This document shows, in pieces, positions 44,518 through 53,364 of a stretch of 64,000 nucleotides of DNA. The stretch lies in contig NZ_LQIV01000002.1 in assembly GCF_001500125.1 (NCBI RefSeq), positions 109,105 through 173,104 on the forward strand, read 5' to 3'. The stretch comes from Mycobacterium sp. IS-1742 (GTDB lineage Bacteria > Actinomycetota > Actinomycetes > Mycobacteriales > Mycobacteriaceae). How positions within the stretch are numbered: position 1 is the first letter of the stretch; each line of letters begins with the position of its first letter. The notes below the pieces were generated by a model. It did not search any database and had not been told where the DNA came from. It was given only the letters and a program-made list of their open reading frames with translations. The position numbers were made by a program, and so were the translations under genes.

Positions 44518-44949
44518 TCACTCGGTCGCCGGGGTGCCCGACATGTGACGCTCGACGGTGTCGTCCACCATTCCGCGCAGCGCGGGGATCTCGTCGAGGA
44601 GGCTGCCGAAGTCGTCGCGCTCGATGCGCAGCACCTCTGCCGGACCCGTTGTCGTCACGGTGGCGGAGCGCAGCTTCCCCTGGCGCAGCGCCGATTCACC
44701 GATGACCTCTCCCGGCGGCAGCGTCGCGATCCGGTCGCGGCCGAGGTACACCGACGCTTCCCCGCTGAGCAGGATGAAGCAGGCGTCGGACGGGGTCTGC
44801 TCGTGGATCAGCGGCCATGCCGCTGATGTCGAGGTGCGGTGCGCCGCTCGCACGAGCCGGGTGAGGTCCTCGTCGGAGAAACTCTCGAAAGCCGGGAACT
44901 CACGAAGGCGGCCGACGTCTTCTTTTTCCTGTTTGGCGCGGTCTCTCAT
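44518..44949 (-). CDS. Cyclic-nucleotide-binding-domain protein without an output domain
   Basis: A 143-residue protein with an N-terminal helix and a cyclic-nucleotide-binding fold: LLSGEASVYLGRDRIATLPPGEVIGESALRQGKLRSATV (shown in parts: VYLGRDRIATLPPG, EVIGESALRQG). The cAMP cassette has GESAL and an Arg close to it. There is no helix-turn-helix, so it is not a Crp-type regulator; it may act as a stand-alone sensor. No partner enzyme is adjacent. Confidence 0.82.
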   Translation of the reverse strand: MRDRAKQEKEDVGRLREFPAFESFSDEDLTRLVRAAHRTSTSAAWPLIHEQTPSDACFILLSGEASVYLGRDRIATLPPGEVIGESALRQGKLRSATVTTTGPAEVLRIERDDFGSLLDEIPALRGMVDDTVERHMSGTPATE

Positions 44950-44994
44950 GACGGGCTCCTGTTCCCCGGTGTAACCCTGACACCGCGGAGCCTA

Positions 44995-45138
44995 ATGAAT
45001 GGGGGGCCTCCCGCAGATCCGAACGGACGCCCGGATCCGACAATTCATGACCTGATCAAACAAATTCTGGACGAAAGTGCCGGAACACGACGCACTCGGC
45101 GACGGAGCGTGGTCCTCCGACGGGCGTTCCTAGAATGA
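44995..45138 (+). CDS. Possible 47-codon small gene just before cobG
   Basis: An ATG at 44995 with GGAG 5 nt upstream opens a 47-codon frame (start MNGGPPADPNGRPDP; then HDLIKQILDESAG; end Arg-rich). Its stop (45136-45138) overlaps the last base of the cobG -10 hexamer and lies 6 nt before the cobG GTG. Third-base GC is only about half, unlike neighbouring genes, so it may be non-coding. If made, the peptide would be a short helix with a basic end. Confidence 0.3.
   Translation: MNGGPPADPNGRPDPTIHDLIKQILDESAGTRRTRRRSVVLRRAFLE
45131..45136 (+). promoter_or_regulatory. -10 hexamer of a leaderless cobG transcript
   Basis: TAGAAT lies 8 nt before the GTG at 45145 (spacer GACAGCCA), so transcription should start at or next to the start codon. 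There is no Shine-Dalgarno. No B12 riboswitch was recognised upstream. Confidence 0.55.
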
Positions 45139-45144
45139 CAGCCA

Positions 45145-46266
45145 GTGACGACTCGATCCCGCGATCAGGACGCGTGCCCGGGTGCCCTCTCGGTGCACCG
45201 GGCCGCTGACGGCGCGCTGGCCCGGGTCCGGCTGCCCGGCGGCAGGATCTCCGGCGCCGCGCTCACCGCGCTCGCGCAGGCCGCCATCCGCTTCGGTTCA
45301 CCGGATCTCGAGCTGACCTCGCGCGGCAATCTCCAGATCCGCGGCATCACCGACACCGGCGCGGTCGCCGACGCGGTCGCCGACGCGGGACTGCTGCCGT
45401 CGCCGACCCACGAGCGGGTCCGCAACATCGTCGCCTCACCCCTGTCCGGACGCTCGGGTGGGCTCGCCGACCTGCGGCACCTGATCGGCGACCTCGACGC
45501 GGCGATCCGGAACGAGCCCGTGCTCGCCGAGTCGTCCGGCCGGTTCTGGTTCGGCCTCGACGACGGTCGCGGCGACATCTCCGGCCTCGGCACCGATGTC
45601 GGTGTCCACGCCCTCGACGGCGGGAACGCGGCGCTGCTGCTGGCCGGCCGGGACACCGGTGTGCGGCTGACCCTCGACGACGCCGTGCGCGTCCTGATCG
45701 AGGTGGCGGTGCGGTTCGTGGCGATCCGGGGTAACGCCTGGCGGGTCGGCGAACTCGCCGCGCCGCAGGACCTGATCGCCGGCCTGCCGGTCACGGCCGG
45801 ACCCGGCGCCACCTGGCCCGCGGTGACCCGCCCGCCGGTGGGCTGGCTGCCCCAGCACGACGGCCGGGTCAGCCTGGGCGCCGCTGTTCCGCTCGGCGTG
45901 CTGCCCGCCAGGACCGCCGAGTTCGTCGGCGCGGTCGAGGCGCCCGTGATCGTCACGCCGTGGCGGTCCTTGCTGATCTGCGACCTCGACGAAGGCGTCG
46001 CCGACGTGGCGCTGCGTGTGCTGGCGCCGATGGGGCTGGTGTTCGACGAGAACTCCCCCTGGCTCGACGTCAGTGCCTGCACCGGAAGCCCGGGATGCGA
46101 TCGGTCGGCCGCCGACGTGCGCGCCGATGCGGCCGCCGCGGTCGATGATCCGACGCCGGGCCATCGCCACTTCGTCGGGTGCGAGCGCGCGTGTGGCAGC
46201 CCGCCGGTCGGCGAGGTGCTGATCGCGGGCCCGGACGGTTATCGGCCGCGCGAGCGCCCGTCGTAG
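45145..46266 (+). CDS. cobG: Precorrin-3B synthase CobG
   Basis: A 373-residue enzyme of the sulfite/nitrite reductase fold. The four cysteines for the siroheme-linked [4Fe-4S] site are Cys312, Cys318 (ACTGSPGC), Cys346 and Cys350 (CERAC). It hydroxylates precorrin-3A at C20 and forms the gamma-lactone, the oxygen-dependent step of the aerobic cobalamin route. It heads cobG-cobH-cobIJ. The GTG at 45145 is fixed by the -10 position and the conserved N-terminus. Confidence 0.95.
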   Translation: MTTRSRDQDACPGALSVHRAADGALARVRLPGGRISGAALTALAQAAIRFGSPDLELTSRGNLQIRGITDTGAVADAVADAGLLPSPTHERVRNIVASPLSGRSGGLADLRHLIGDLDAAIRNEPVLAESSGRFWFGLDDGRGDISGLGTDVGVHALDGGNAALLLAGRDTGVRLTLDDAVRVLIEVAVRFVAIRGNAWRVGELAAPQDLIAGLPVTAGPGATWPAVTRPPVGWLPQHDGRVSLGAAVPLGVLPARTAEFVGAVEAPVIVTPWRSLLICDLDEGVADVALRVLAPMGLVFDENSPWLDVSACTGSPGCDRSAADVRADAAAAVDDPTPGHRHFVGCERACGSPPVGEVLIAGPDGYRPRERPS

Positions 46267-46267
46267 G

Positions 46268-46903
46268 GTGAGCGGCGTGCTGGACTACATCCGCGACGCC
46301 GCCGAGATCTACCGGCAGTCGTTCGCGACGATCCGCGACGAGGCGGATCTGGCGCGATTCCCCGACGACGTGGCGCGGGTGGTGGTCCGGTTGATCCACA
46401 CGTGCGGTCAGGTCGACGTGGCCGACCACGTGGCGTTCAGCGACGACGTCGTGGCCCGTGCGCACGCCGCGCTGGCCGCGGGCGCGCCCGTGCTGTGCGA
46501 TTCGTCGATGGTGGCCGCCGGTATCACCCGGTCGCGTCTGCCCGCCGACAACGAGGTGGTGTCGCTGGTCGCCGACCCCCGCGCGCCCGAGCTCGCGGCG
46601 AAGCTGGGCTTCACCCGGTCCGCGGCGGCGGTCGACCTGTGGGCCGACCGGCTCGGTGGCGCGGTCCTGGCGGTGGGCAACGCCCCGACGGCGCTGTTCC
46701 GGCTGCTCGAGTTGCTCGACGAGGGTGCGCCGGTCCCGGCGGCGGTGCTGGGCGGGCCGGTCGGGTTCGTCGGGTCGGCGCAGTCGAAGGACGAGCTCGT
46801 CGCACGGCCCCGGGGTATGGCGTATCTCGTCGTCACCGGCCGGCGGGGTGGCAGCGCGATGGCGGCGGCCGCCGTGAATGCGATTGCGAGCGAACGAGAA
46901 TGA
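46268..46903 (+). CDS. cobH: Precorrin-8X methylmutase CobH
   Basis: A 211-residue enzyme with [16 protein letters not shown] and [15 protein letters not shown] (active-site His in IHTCGQ) typical of CobH/CbiC. It moves the C11 methyl to C12 to give hydrogenobyrinate. The GTG at 46268 is 1 nt after the cobG stop; a GTG at 46277 is also in frame and starts at the conserved LDYIRD. The end overlaps cobIJ (ATGA). Confidence 0.96.
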   Translation: MSGVLDYIRDAAEIYRQSFATIRDEADLARFPDDVARVVVRLIHTCGQVDVADHVAFSDDVVARAHAALAAGAPVLCDSSMVAAGITRSRLPADNEVVSLVADPRAPELAAKLGFTRSAAAVDLWADRLGGAVLAVGNAPTALFRLLELLDEGAPVPAAVLGGPVGFVGSAQSKDELVARPRGMAYLVVTGRRGGSAMAAAAVNAIASERE

Positions 46904-48387
46904 CCCCGTCGATGACGAAGCGCGGCACGCTGTACGGCGTCGGGCTGGGACCCGGCGACCCCGAACTCGTGACCGTCAAGGCGGCCCGGGTGATCGGGCA
47001 GGCCGACGTGGTGGCCTACCACAGTGCGCGCCACGGCCGCAGCATCGCGCGCCGGATCGCCGAACCGTACCTGCGCGGCGGTCAGCTCGAAGAGCATCTG
47101 GTCTATCCGGTGACCACCGAGGTGACCGACCATCCCGGCGGCTACGCCGGTGCCATGGAGGACTTCTACCGCGAGGCCGCCGAGCGCATCGCCGCGCACC
47201 TGGACGCGGGCCGCGACGTGGCGCTGCTCGCCGAGGGTGACCCGCTGTTCTACAGCTCCTACATGCACATGCACACCCGGCTCACCGAGCGGTTCGCCGC
47301 CGAGATCGTGCCGGGCGTGACGTCTGTGAGCGCCGCGTCGGCGGCCATCGCCACACCGCTGGTGCAGGGCGAGGAGGTGCTGACGATCCTGCCGGGCACC
47401 CTGCCCGCCTCCGAACTCGAGCGCAGGCTGGCCGACACCGACGCCGCCGTCGTGCTCAAATTGGGGCGGTCCTATCCCGCGGTGCGTGCGGCTCTGGCGG
47501 CGACGGGCCGGCTGGACGAGGCGTTCTACGTCGAACGCGCGAGCACCCCCGATCAGCGCACCCTGTCCGCGGCGGACGTCGACGGCGACGACAAGGTGCC
47601 GTACTTCTCGTTGGCGATGGTCCCCGGAGGCGCGCGCCGGCGCGCGGCGGCAGGCAGCGTCACCGTGATCGGGCTGGGGCCCGGGGCGATCGAGTGGATG
47701 ACCCCGCAGAGCCGGCGCGAACTGGCCGCGGCGACCGACCTGATCGGCTACGCGCCCTACCTCGACCGGGTCGGGCTGCGCGACGGCCAGCAGCGCCACC
47801 CCAGCGACAACACCGACGAGCCGGCCCGCGCCCGGCTCGCGTGCACGCTGGCAGAACAGGGCCGCGCCGTCGCGGTGGTGTCCTCCGGGGATCCCGGGGT
47901 GTTCGCGATGGCGACCGCCGTCCTCGAGGAGGCCAAGCAGTGGCCGGGTGTCGAGGTGCGGGTGATCCCGGCGATGACGGCCGCCCAGGCCGTCGCCAGT
48001 CGCGTCGGCGCCCCGCTCGGCCACGACTACGCGGTGATCTCGCTATCCGACCGGCTCAAACCGTGGGAGATCATCGAGGCGCGCCTGACCGCGGCCGCAC
48101 AGGCCGATCTGGTCCTCGCGATCTACAACCCGGCGTCGAAGACCCGCACCTGGCAGGTCGCCTCGATGCGGGATCTGCTGCTGGCCCACCGGGACCCCGG
48201 CACCCCGGTGATCATCGGCCGCGACGTCGCCGGACCGCGCGAAGAGGTCCGGGTGGTGCGGCTGGCCGACCTGGACCCCGCCGAGGTCGACATGCGCTGC
48301 CTGCTCATCGTGGGGTCGTCGCAGACCCAGTGGTACACCGGCGATGCCGGCGATCGGGTGTTCACCCCGCGTTACTATCCCGGGTGA
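46900..48387 (+). CDS. cobIJ: Fused precorrin-2 C20- and precorrin-3B C17-methyltransferase CobIJ
   Basis: The 495-residue protein starts at the ATG at 46900 in an ATGA overlap. Residues about 6-245 are CobI-like ([34 protein letters not shown]). Residues about 250-495 are CobJ-like ([37 protein letters not shown]). Both use S-adenosylmethionine. The fusion of the two methyltransferases is normal for mycobacteria. The frame is open far upstream but the overlap defines the start. Confidence 0.95.
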   Translation: MTPSMTKRGTLYGVGLGPGDPELVTVKAARVIGQADVVAYHSARHGRSIARRIAEPYLRGGQLEEHLVYPVTTEVTDHPGGYAGAMEDFYREAAERIAAHLDAGRDVALLAEGDPLFYSSYMHMHTRLTERFAAEIVPGVTSVSAASAAIATPLVQGEEVLTILPGTLPASELERRLADTDAAVVLKLGRSYPAVRAALAATGRLDEAFYVERASTPDQRTLSAADVDGDDKVPYFSLAMVPGGARRRAAAGSVTVIGLGPGAIEWMTPQSRRELAAATDLIGYAPYLDRVGLRDGQQRHPSDNTDEPARARLACTLAEQGRAVAVVSSGDPGVFAMATAVLEEAKQWPGVEVRVIPAMTAAQAVASRVGAPLGHDYAVISLSDRLKPWEIIEARLTAAAQADLVLAIYNPASKTRTWQVASMRDLLLAHRDPGTPVIIGRDVAGPREEVRVVRLADLDPAEVDMRCLLIVGSSQTQWYTGDAGDRVFTPRYYPG

Positions 48388-48391
48388 TAGT

Positions 48392-48411
48392 GTCACGCGT
48401 CACAGCGTGAC
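48392..48411. promoter_or_regulatory. Inverted repeat between cobIJ and the phosphotransferase gene
   Basis: GTCACGC-GTCACA-GCGTGAC has perfect 7-bp arms; a second, nested palindrome CGTCAC-AGC-GTGACG (48398-48412) shares it. It begins 4 nt after the cobIJ stop and ends 13 nt before the GTG at 48425. It could be a repressor site for the phosphotransferase gene or a terminator for cobIJ. Confidence 0.45.
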
Positions 48412-48424
48412 GAAAGGCGGTGCC

Positions 48425-49504
48425 GTGCAGGCCCTCATCCCCGGCAAGCCCGCAGACGTCACCCCGCAGTGGCTCGGCAGCGCACTGGCCCGCGGCGGCG
48501 CGCCCGTCGACGTCGTCGGCGTCGACACCGTGCCGATCGGCACCGGACAGACCGGTGCCACCTACCGGGTGACGGTCACCTACGCCGACCCGCGCCCGGA
48601 CCTGCCGTCGTCGTTCGCGGTCAAACTGCCCGCCCAGGACGAGACGGTCCGCGACCGGGTCGCGATCGGCTACCGCTCCGAGCACGCGTTCTACACCAAC
48701 CTCGCCGATGTCGTGCAGATCCCGATCCCACCCTGCTACCACTGCGAGATCGCCGGCGACGGAATCGATTTCGTGCTGCTGCTCGGCGACATGGCCCCTG
48801 CGGTGCAGGGTGACCAGATCGCGGGCTGCAGCGCCGAGGAGGCACGCCTGGCGGTCGAGGCGCTGGCCGACCTGCACGGGCCGACGTGGTGCGACCCGCA
48901 GTGGGCGGACTTCCCGGGCATCGCCATGCCGAAGCCCGAACCCGCGTCGGCGCAGGGCTTCGGCGAGGTGGCGGCCATGGCGGCCGGTATGACGCTGGAC
49001 CGGCTCGGCGACCGGATGCGCCCCGAGGACCGCGACACGATGACGGCCGCGATGTCGGTGGTGACGCCGTGGCTGCTGGCCGAACCGGACCGGTTCGCGG
49101 TGCTGCACGGCGACTACCGCCTCGACAACATGTTGTTCGACCCGGACCGGTCGCGGATCACGGTGGTCGACTGGCAGACGCTGGGGTCCGGACTGCCCGC
49201 GAGGGATCTGTCGTACTTCACCGCGACCAGCCTGCAGCCCGAGGTCCGCGCCGCCGTCGAACGCGACCTCGTCGGCGCGTACCACCGGCGGCTGCTCGGT
49301 CACGGGGTGACGGGTTACGACCTCGAGACATGTTGGCGTGACTACCGGTTGGGCATGCTCCAGGCACCGCTGATCACCGTGCTCGGGTGTGCGTTCGCGA
49401 CGTCGACCGAACGCGGCGACGAGATGATGCTCGTGATGGCGGCCCGCGGCTGTCAGGCGATCCGCGAGTTGGGCACCCTCGACCTCATCGCACCGGCGAC
49501 CTGA
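48425..49504 (+). CDS. APH/EcKinase-like phosphotransferase
   Basis: From the GTG at 48425 the protein has 359 residues. HGDYRLDN at 228-235 and VVDWQ at 247-251 are the catalytic loop and metal site of the aminoglycoside/choline-kinase-like fold; Lys67 lies in FAVKLP. It is a paralogue of the kinase half of the fusion at 20182-22185 but has no second domain. Its substrate is unknown; mycobacterial relatives are linked to lipid or steroid loci. AAAGG precedes the start. It overlaps the end of convergent cobK by 20 bp. Confidence 0.85.
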   Translation: MQALIPGKPADVTPQWLGSALARGGAPVDVVGVDTVPIGTGQTGATYRVTVTYADPRPDLPSSFAVKLPAQDETVRDRVAIGYRSEHAFYTNLADVVQIPIPPCYHCEIAGDGIDFVLLLGDMAPAVQGDQIAGCSAEEARLAVEALADLHGPTWCDPQWADFPGIAMPKPEPASAQGFGEVAAMAAGMTLDRLGDRMRPEDRDTMTAAMSVVTPWLLAEPDRFAVLHGDYRLDNMLFDPDRSRITVVDWQTLGSGLPARDLSYFTATSLQPEVRAAVERDLVGAYHRRLLGHGVTGYDLETCWRDYRLGMLQAPLITVLGCAFATSTERGDEMMLVMAARGCQAIRELGTLDLIAPAT

Positions 49505-50213
49505 GCCACTCGACGGCCTCCTCGACCGTCGCCACCGTGCGGACCCCGGCCGGAAGCGGTGGCCGATCCACCATCACGACGGGGATGGCCAGGGCCGCGG
49601 CGGCATCCAGCTTCGGCCGGGTCATGTCGCCGCCACTGTTCTTGGTGACCAACGCGTCGATGCGATGGTTCCGCAGTACGGCGAGCTCGCCCTCGTAGCG
49701 GTACGGGCCGCGCGAGAGCAGCAGTTCGTGGCGCCGCGGGAGGAGTTCGGCATCGGGCGGGGTGACCGCCCGGATCAGGAACCAGGCCTCGCTGTCGCGG
49801 AAAGCGGCGACGCCGGTCCGCCCGGTGGTGAGGAAGACCCTGCCGAACCGCTGTCGCGCAACGGTTTCCGCAGCTTCCCGGTCGGTGCTCACCACGATCG
49901 CGCCGCCCGGCGCCCAGGCGGGCCGGGCCAGCAGCAGGTGCGGTAGACCCAGGTCCGAGCAGACGGCGGCGGCGTTCGCGGTGATGGTCGCGGCGAACGG
50001 ATGGGTGGCGTCGACGACCGCGTCGACCGGCGTCTCGGTCAGCCAGCGGCGCATGCCGTCGACGCCGCCGAAGCCGCCGATCCGCACCTCACCCACCGGT
50101 AGCGCCGGATCGGGCACCCGCCCGGCCAGGGAACTGATCACCTCGACGTCGGGATGCAGTGCCGCGGCCAACGCCCGGGCCTCCCCCGTGCCGCCCAGCA
50201 GCAGGATCCGCAT
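49485..50213 (-). CDS. cobK: Precorrin-6A reductase CobK
   Basis: A 242-residue enzyme starting MRILLLGGTGEARALAAAL, the CobK/CbiJ nucleotide-binding start, with VDATHPFAATITANA (substrate region) and LLSRGPYRYEGE. It reduces precorrin-6A with NADPH. It is last in the operon SDR-cobL-cobM-cobK; its ATG shares one base with the cobM stop. Confidence 0.95.
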   Translation of the reverse strand: MRILLLGGTGEARALAAALHPDVEVISSLAGRVPDPALPVGEVRIGGFGGVDGMRRWLTETPVDAVVDATHPFAATITANAAAVCSDLGLPHLLLARPAWAPGGAIVVSTDREAAETVARQRFGRVFLTTGRTGVAAFRDSEAWFLIRAVTPPDAELLPRRHELLLSRGPYRYEGELAVLRNHRIDALVTKNSGGDMTRPKLDAAAALAIPVVMVDRPPLPAGVRTVATVEEAVEWLRSPVR

Positions 50214-50965
50214 CAGTGCCGCCCGCGGCGCACGCGTCCGGACGAGTACAGATAGCTGTCGGTGCCGTCGCCGGCCAGCACGTCACCGACGACGATCACC
50301 GCGGTGCGGGTGACGCCGGCGTCGTGCATCTGGGCTGCGATGTCGGCGAGGGTGCCGCGCAGCACGATCTCCTCCGGCCAGCTCGCGAATGCCACGACGG
50401 CGCAGGGTGTCTCGGGCCGGTGGCCGCCGGCCAGCAGTTCGGGCACGATGGTGTCGATCTGCGCGGCGGCCAGGTGCAGCACCAAGGTGCCGCCCGTGCC
50501 GGACAGGGTGCGCAGGTCCTCCCCCGGCGGCATCGCCGTCGACAGCGTCGCGACCCGGCTCAGCGTGACGGTCTGCGCCACGCCGGGCACCGTCAGCTCG
50601 CGACCCAGTGCGGCCGCCGCCGCGGCGAACGCCGGGACGCCCGGCACCACCTCGTAATCGACCCTCAGCGCGTCGAGTCGGCGGCACTGTTCGGCGAGCG
50701 CGCTGTAGATCGACGGATCCCCGGAATGCAGGCGGGCGACGTCTTTTCCGGCGGCGTGCGCCCGGGCGAGTTCGTCGACGATCTGGTCGAGGGTCAGCGG
50801 ACCGGTGTCGACGATGCGCGCGTCCGGCGGGCAGAGCGCCAGCAGGTCCTCGGGCATTATCGACCCGGCGTACAAGCACACGGGGCAGCGCTCGAGCAAC
50901 CGCTGCCCGCGCACGGTGATCAGGTCGGCCGCCCCCGGGCCGGCCCCGATGAAGTAGACGGTCAC
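50213..50965 (-). CDS. cobM: Precorrin-4 C11-methyltransferase CobM
   Basis: From the GTG at 50965 the enzyme has 250 residues. It begins TVYFIGAGPGAADLITVRG and contains LHSGDPSIYSALAEQ, the SAM-binding motifs of the precorrin methyltransferase fold. It methylates C11 of precorrin-4. The GTG overlaps the cobL stop (GTGA). A longer start six codons upstream is less likely. Confidence 0.95.
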   Translation of the reverse strand: MTVYFIGAGPGAADLITVRGQRLLERCPVCLYAGSIMPEDLLALCPPDARIVDTGPLTLDQIVDELARAHAAGKDVARLHSGDPSIYSALAEQCRRLDALRVDYEVVPGVPAFAAAAAALGRELTVPGVAQTVTLSRVATLSTAMPPGEDLRTLSGTGGTLVLHLAAAQIDTIVPELLAGGHRPETPCAVVAFASWPEEIVLRGTLADIAAQMHDAGVTRTAVIVVGDVLAGDGTDSYLYSSGRVRRGRH

Positions 50966-52146
50966 GGCTTGACCGCCACCCATTGCGTCACCGGCATGGC
51001 GGGCCGCCAGCCGGTGAACGTGCCGACGGGCTCACCCCGATAGTGCTGGTAACGGCGCAACTCTCCACCCATCTTCGAATACCATTGCACGAGAACAGCT
51101 TCAGACTCAGCGGTGACGGTGTTGGCGACCAGCCGACCGCCGGACGCCAGCGCCGCGAGGCAACCGTCCACCAGACCGGCCGTGGTCAGGCCGCCGCCGA
51201 TGAACACCGCCGACGGCAGCTCCGCATCGCCGAACCCGTCCGGCGCCGGGCCCCGCACGTCGACGTCCACCCCGTGCGCGTCCGCATTGGTCGCGATGCG
51301 CGCCCGCCGCTGTTCGTCCCGCTCGAACGCGATCGCCCGGCATCCCGGTCCGCTGCGGCACCACTCGATACCGACGCTGCCCGATCCGGCTCCCACGTCC
51401 CACAACAGCTCGCCCGGGCGCGGCGCCAACGCGGCCAGGGTCACCGCGCGCATCGACTGTTTGGTGAGCTGGCCGTCGTGGGCGAACGCGTCGTCGGACA
51501 GCACCTGCAGTCGCCGCTCCTCGGGCAGGTACCGGACCGCGATGACGTTGAGCGCGTCGATGTCGCCGGGCGGATCGGCCGCCCACGCCCCGGCGGTGGC
51601 GTCCCGTCGGCGTTCGGCCGGTCCGCCCAGCTGTTCGAGCACCGTCATCTGCGAGTCGCCCCGACCGGTGTCGGTCAGCAACCGGGCCAGCGCCACCGGG
51701 GTGGATTCGTCGCGGGACAGCACGACCGCGCGGCCGCCGCGGCGCACCGCCAGCCGGGGCGCGGCCGTCACCAGGCTGATCACCTCGGTGTCCTGGACCG
51801 CCCAGCCCAGGCGGGCGCAGGCCAGCGTCACCGACGACACGTGCGGCAGCACGGTGACCCGGTCCGCTCCGAAGGTCCGCACCGCCGTCCCGCCGATGCC
51901 GTGCAACATCGGGTCGCCGCTGGCCACGATGTGCACGTCGCCGTCCGCCGCGTCGCGGAGGGCGTGCAGCGCGGGGAGCAGCGGCGACGGCCACTCCCGG
52001 CGTTCGGCGCGTACCGTGTCGTCGAGCAGGTCGAGCTGCCGGCGTGACCCGTAAACCTTTCTCGCGCTCCGTAATTCGGCAGCCGAGACGGGTGACAACC
52101 CGGGCATGCCGTCGGCCCCGATGCCGACGACCACGACTCGGTTCAC
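50962..52146 (-). CDS. cobL: Precorrin-6B C5,15-methyltransferase (decarboxylating) CobL
   Basis: A 394-residue two-domain enzyme. Residues 1-200 are CbiE-like (VVVVGIGADGMPGLSP, VASGDPMLHGIGG) and 215-394 are CbiT-like (ELLWDVGAGSGSVGIEW, SAM site). It methylates C5 and C15 and decarboxylates the C12 acetate. The GTG at 52146 has GAGG 8 nt upstream and gives the usual family start; a GTG at 52155, overlapping the SDR stop, is also in frame. Confidence 0.95.
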   Translation of the reverse strand: MNRVVVVGIGADGMPGLSPVSAAELRSARKVYGSRRQLDLLDDTVRAERREWPSPLLPALHALRDAADGDVHIVASGDPMLHGIGGTAVRTFGADRVTVLPHVSSVTLACARLGWAVQDTEVISLVTAAPRLAVRRGGRAVVLSRDESTPVALARLLTDTGRGDSQMTVLEQLGGPAERRRDATAGAWAADPPGDIDALNVIAVRYLPEERRLQVLSDDAFAHDGQLTKQSMRAVTLAALAPRPGELLWDVGAGSGSVGIEWCRSGPGCRAIAFERDEQRRARIATNADAHGVDVDVRGPAPDGFGDAELPSAVFIGGGLTTAGLVDGCLAALASGGRLVANTVTAESEAVLVQWYSKMGGELRRYQHYRGEPVGTFTGWRPAMPVTQWVAVKP

Positions 52147-52151
52147 GGCTT

Positions 52152-52901
52152 TCACCTCGGCATCCGGCGCCACACGAACCGCGGCAGCAACCGCATGACC
52201 ACCACGGCGGCGCCCAGCGACCGCGGGATCCACACCTGCCTGCGCCCTTTCGCGAGCGCGCGTACCGTCGCCTCGGCGACCTGGGCCGGGGTGCTCGACA
52301 GCGGGGCGGGGTCCATTCCGGCGGTCATCCGTCCGATCACGAATCCGGGCCGCACGAGCAGCAGGTGGACCCCCGAGCCGTGCAGCGCGTCGGCCAGCCC
52401 GTTGGCGAACCCGTCGAGCCCGGCCTTCGCCGATCCGTAGACGTAGTTCGCGCGGCGGACCCGGGCACCGGCCACCGAGGAGAACACCACCATCGCCCCG
52501 CGACCGGCCTCGCGCATGGTCGCCGCCAGCACCGTCAGCAGGCTGACCTGCGCGACGAAGTCGGTGTGCACGATCTCCGCCGCGTGGGCCGGGTCGCGCT
52601 CGGCGCGCGCCTGGTCCCCGAGGATGCCGAAGGCGACGACCGCGGTGGCGATCGGGCCGTGCTCGGAGACCAGTCTCGCCACCAACGGCGCGTGCGAGGC
52701 GAGGTCGTCGGCGTCGAAGTCGACGGTGTGCACCGCCGCAGCACCCGCCGCCCGGACGGCGCCGACCTGGTCGTCGAGCCGGTCGGCGCCGCGTGCGGCC
52801 AGCACCACCGTCGCCCCGGGTGCCAGCCGTGTCGCCACCTCGACGCCGATCTCGCTGCGGCCGCCGAAGATCACCACCGAACCGCTATCCGTGTCCTTCA
52901 C
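52152..52901 (-). CDS. Short-chain dehydrogenase (Rv2073c-like)
   Basis: From the GTG at 52901 the protein has 249 residues, the length of the M. tuberculosis neighbour gene Rv2073c. [18 protein letters not shown] is the NAD(P) loop, [22 protein letters not shown] holds the Ser-Tyr-Lys catalytic set. It ends [12 protein letters not shown]. It is the first gene of the cobL-cobM-cobK run, but a role in cobalamin synthesis is not known. It resembles decaprenylphosphoryl-ribose reductases (DprE2) and similar SDRs. Confidence 0.88.
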   Translation of the reverse strand: MKDTDSGSVVIFGGRSEIGVEVATRLAPGATVVLAARGADRLDDQVGAVRAAGAAAVHTVDFDADDLASHAPLVARLVSEHGPIATAVVAFGILGDQARAERDPAHAAEIVHTDFVAQVSLLTVLAATMREAGRGAMVVFSSVAGARVRRANYVYGSAKAGLDGFANGLADALHGSGVHLLLVRPGFVIGRMTAGMDPAPLSSTPAQVAEATVRALAKGRRQVWIPRSLGAAVVVMRLLPRFVWRRMPR

Positions 52902-52922
52902 GGCTGCCAGTATGTCCTGCGC

Positions 52923-52928
52923 TAGCGT
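52923..52928 (+). promoter_or_regulatory. -10 hexamer of a leaderless transcript for the Rv2074-like gene
   Basis: TAGCGT lies 7 nt before the GTG at 52936. There is no ribosome site between. On the other strand CATACT lies 7 nt before the divergent SDR GTG (52901), a weaker -10 match. Confidence 0.5.
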
Positions 52929-52935
52929 GGGTCCC

Positions 52936-53361
52936 GTGGCTACATCGGGCCGCAAGGCGACCACCCGGCTCACCAGCGACGCGCTGGCGTTCCTGACCGA
53001 ACGTCATCTCGCCATGCTGACCACCCTGCGGTCCGACAATTCCCCGCACGTCGTGGCGGTCGGCTTCACCTTCGATCCCAAGACCCACATCGCGCGGGTG
53101 ATCACCTCCGGCGGCTCGCAGAAGGCGGTCAACGCCGAACAGCGGGGTGTCGCGGTGCTCAGCCAGGTCGACGGGGCGCGCTGGCTGTCGCTGGAAGGCA
53201 AGTCGACCGTCAACTCCGATCCCGATGCCGTCCGCGACGCCGAACTGCGCTACGCCCAGCGGTACCGCACGCCGCGGGTCAACCCGGAGCGCGTGGTGAT
53301 CGAGGTGCGCGTCGAGCGGGTGCTGGGGTCCTCCCAGCTGCTCGACCGCTCCGGCGATTAG
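52936..53361 (+). CDS. PPOX-class F420-dependent protein (Rv2074-like, biliverdin reductase type)
   Basis: A 141-residue split-barrel protein. [20 protein letters not shown] and [20 protein letters not shown] closely match the M. tuberculosis Rv2074 protein, reported as an F420-dependent biliverdin reductase. The start is the GTG at 52936, consistent with the conserved N-terminus and a -10 box 7 nt upstream. It is divergent from the Rv2073c-like SDR, as in M. tuberculosis. Confidence 0.93.
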   Translation: MATSGRKATTRLTSDALAFLTERHLAMLTTLRSDNSPHVVAVGFTFDPKTHIARVITSGGSQKAVNAEQRGVAVLSQVDGARWLSLEGKSTVNSDPDAVRDAELRYAQRYRTPRVNPERVVIEVRVERVLGSSQLLDRSGD

Positions 53362-53364
53362 GCG

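Noticed and set aside
44950..45144. Cobalamin riboswitch upstream of cobG
   Set aside because: The cobG -10 box lies 8 nt before its start codon, which leaves no room for a leader, and no riboswitch core was seen.
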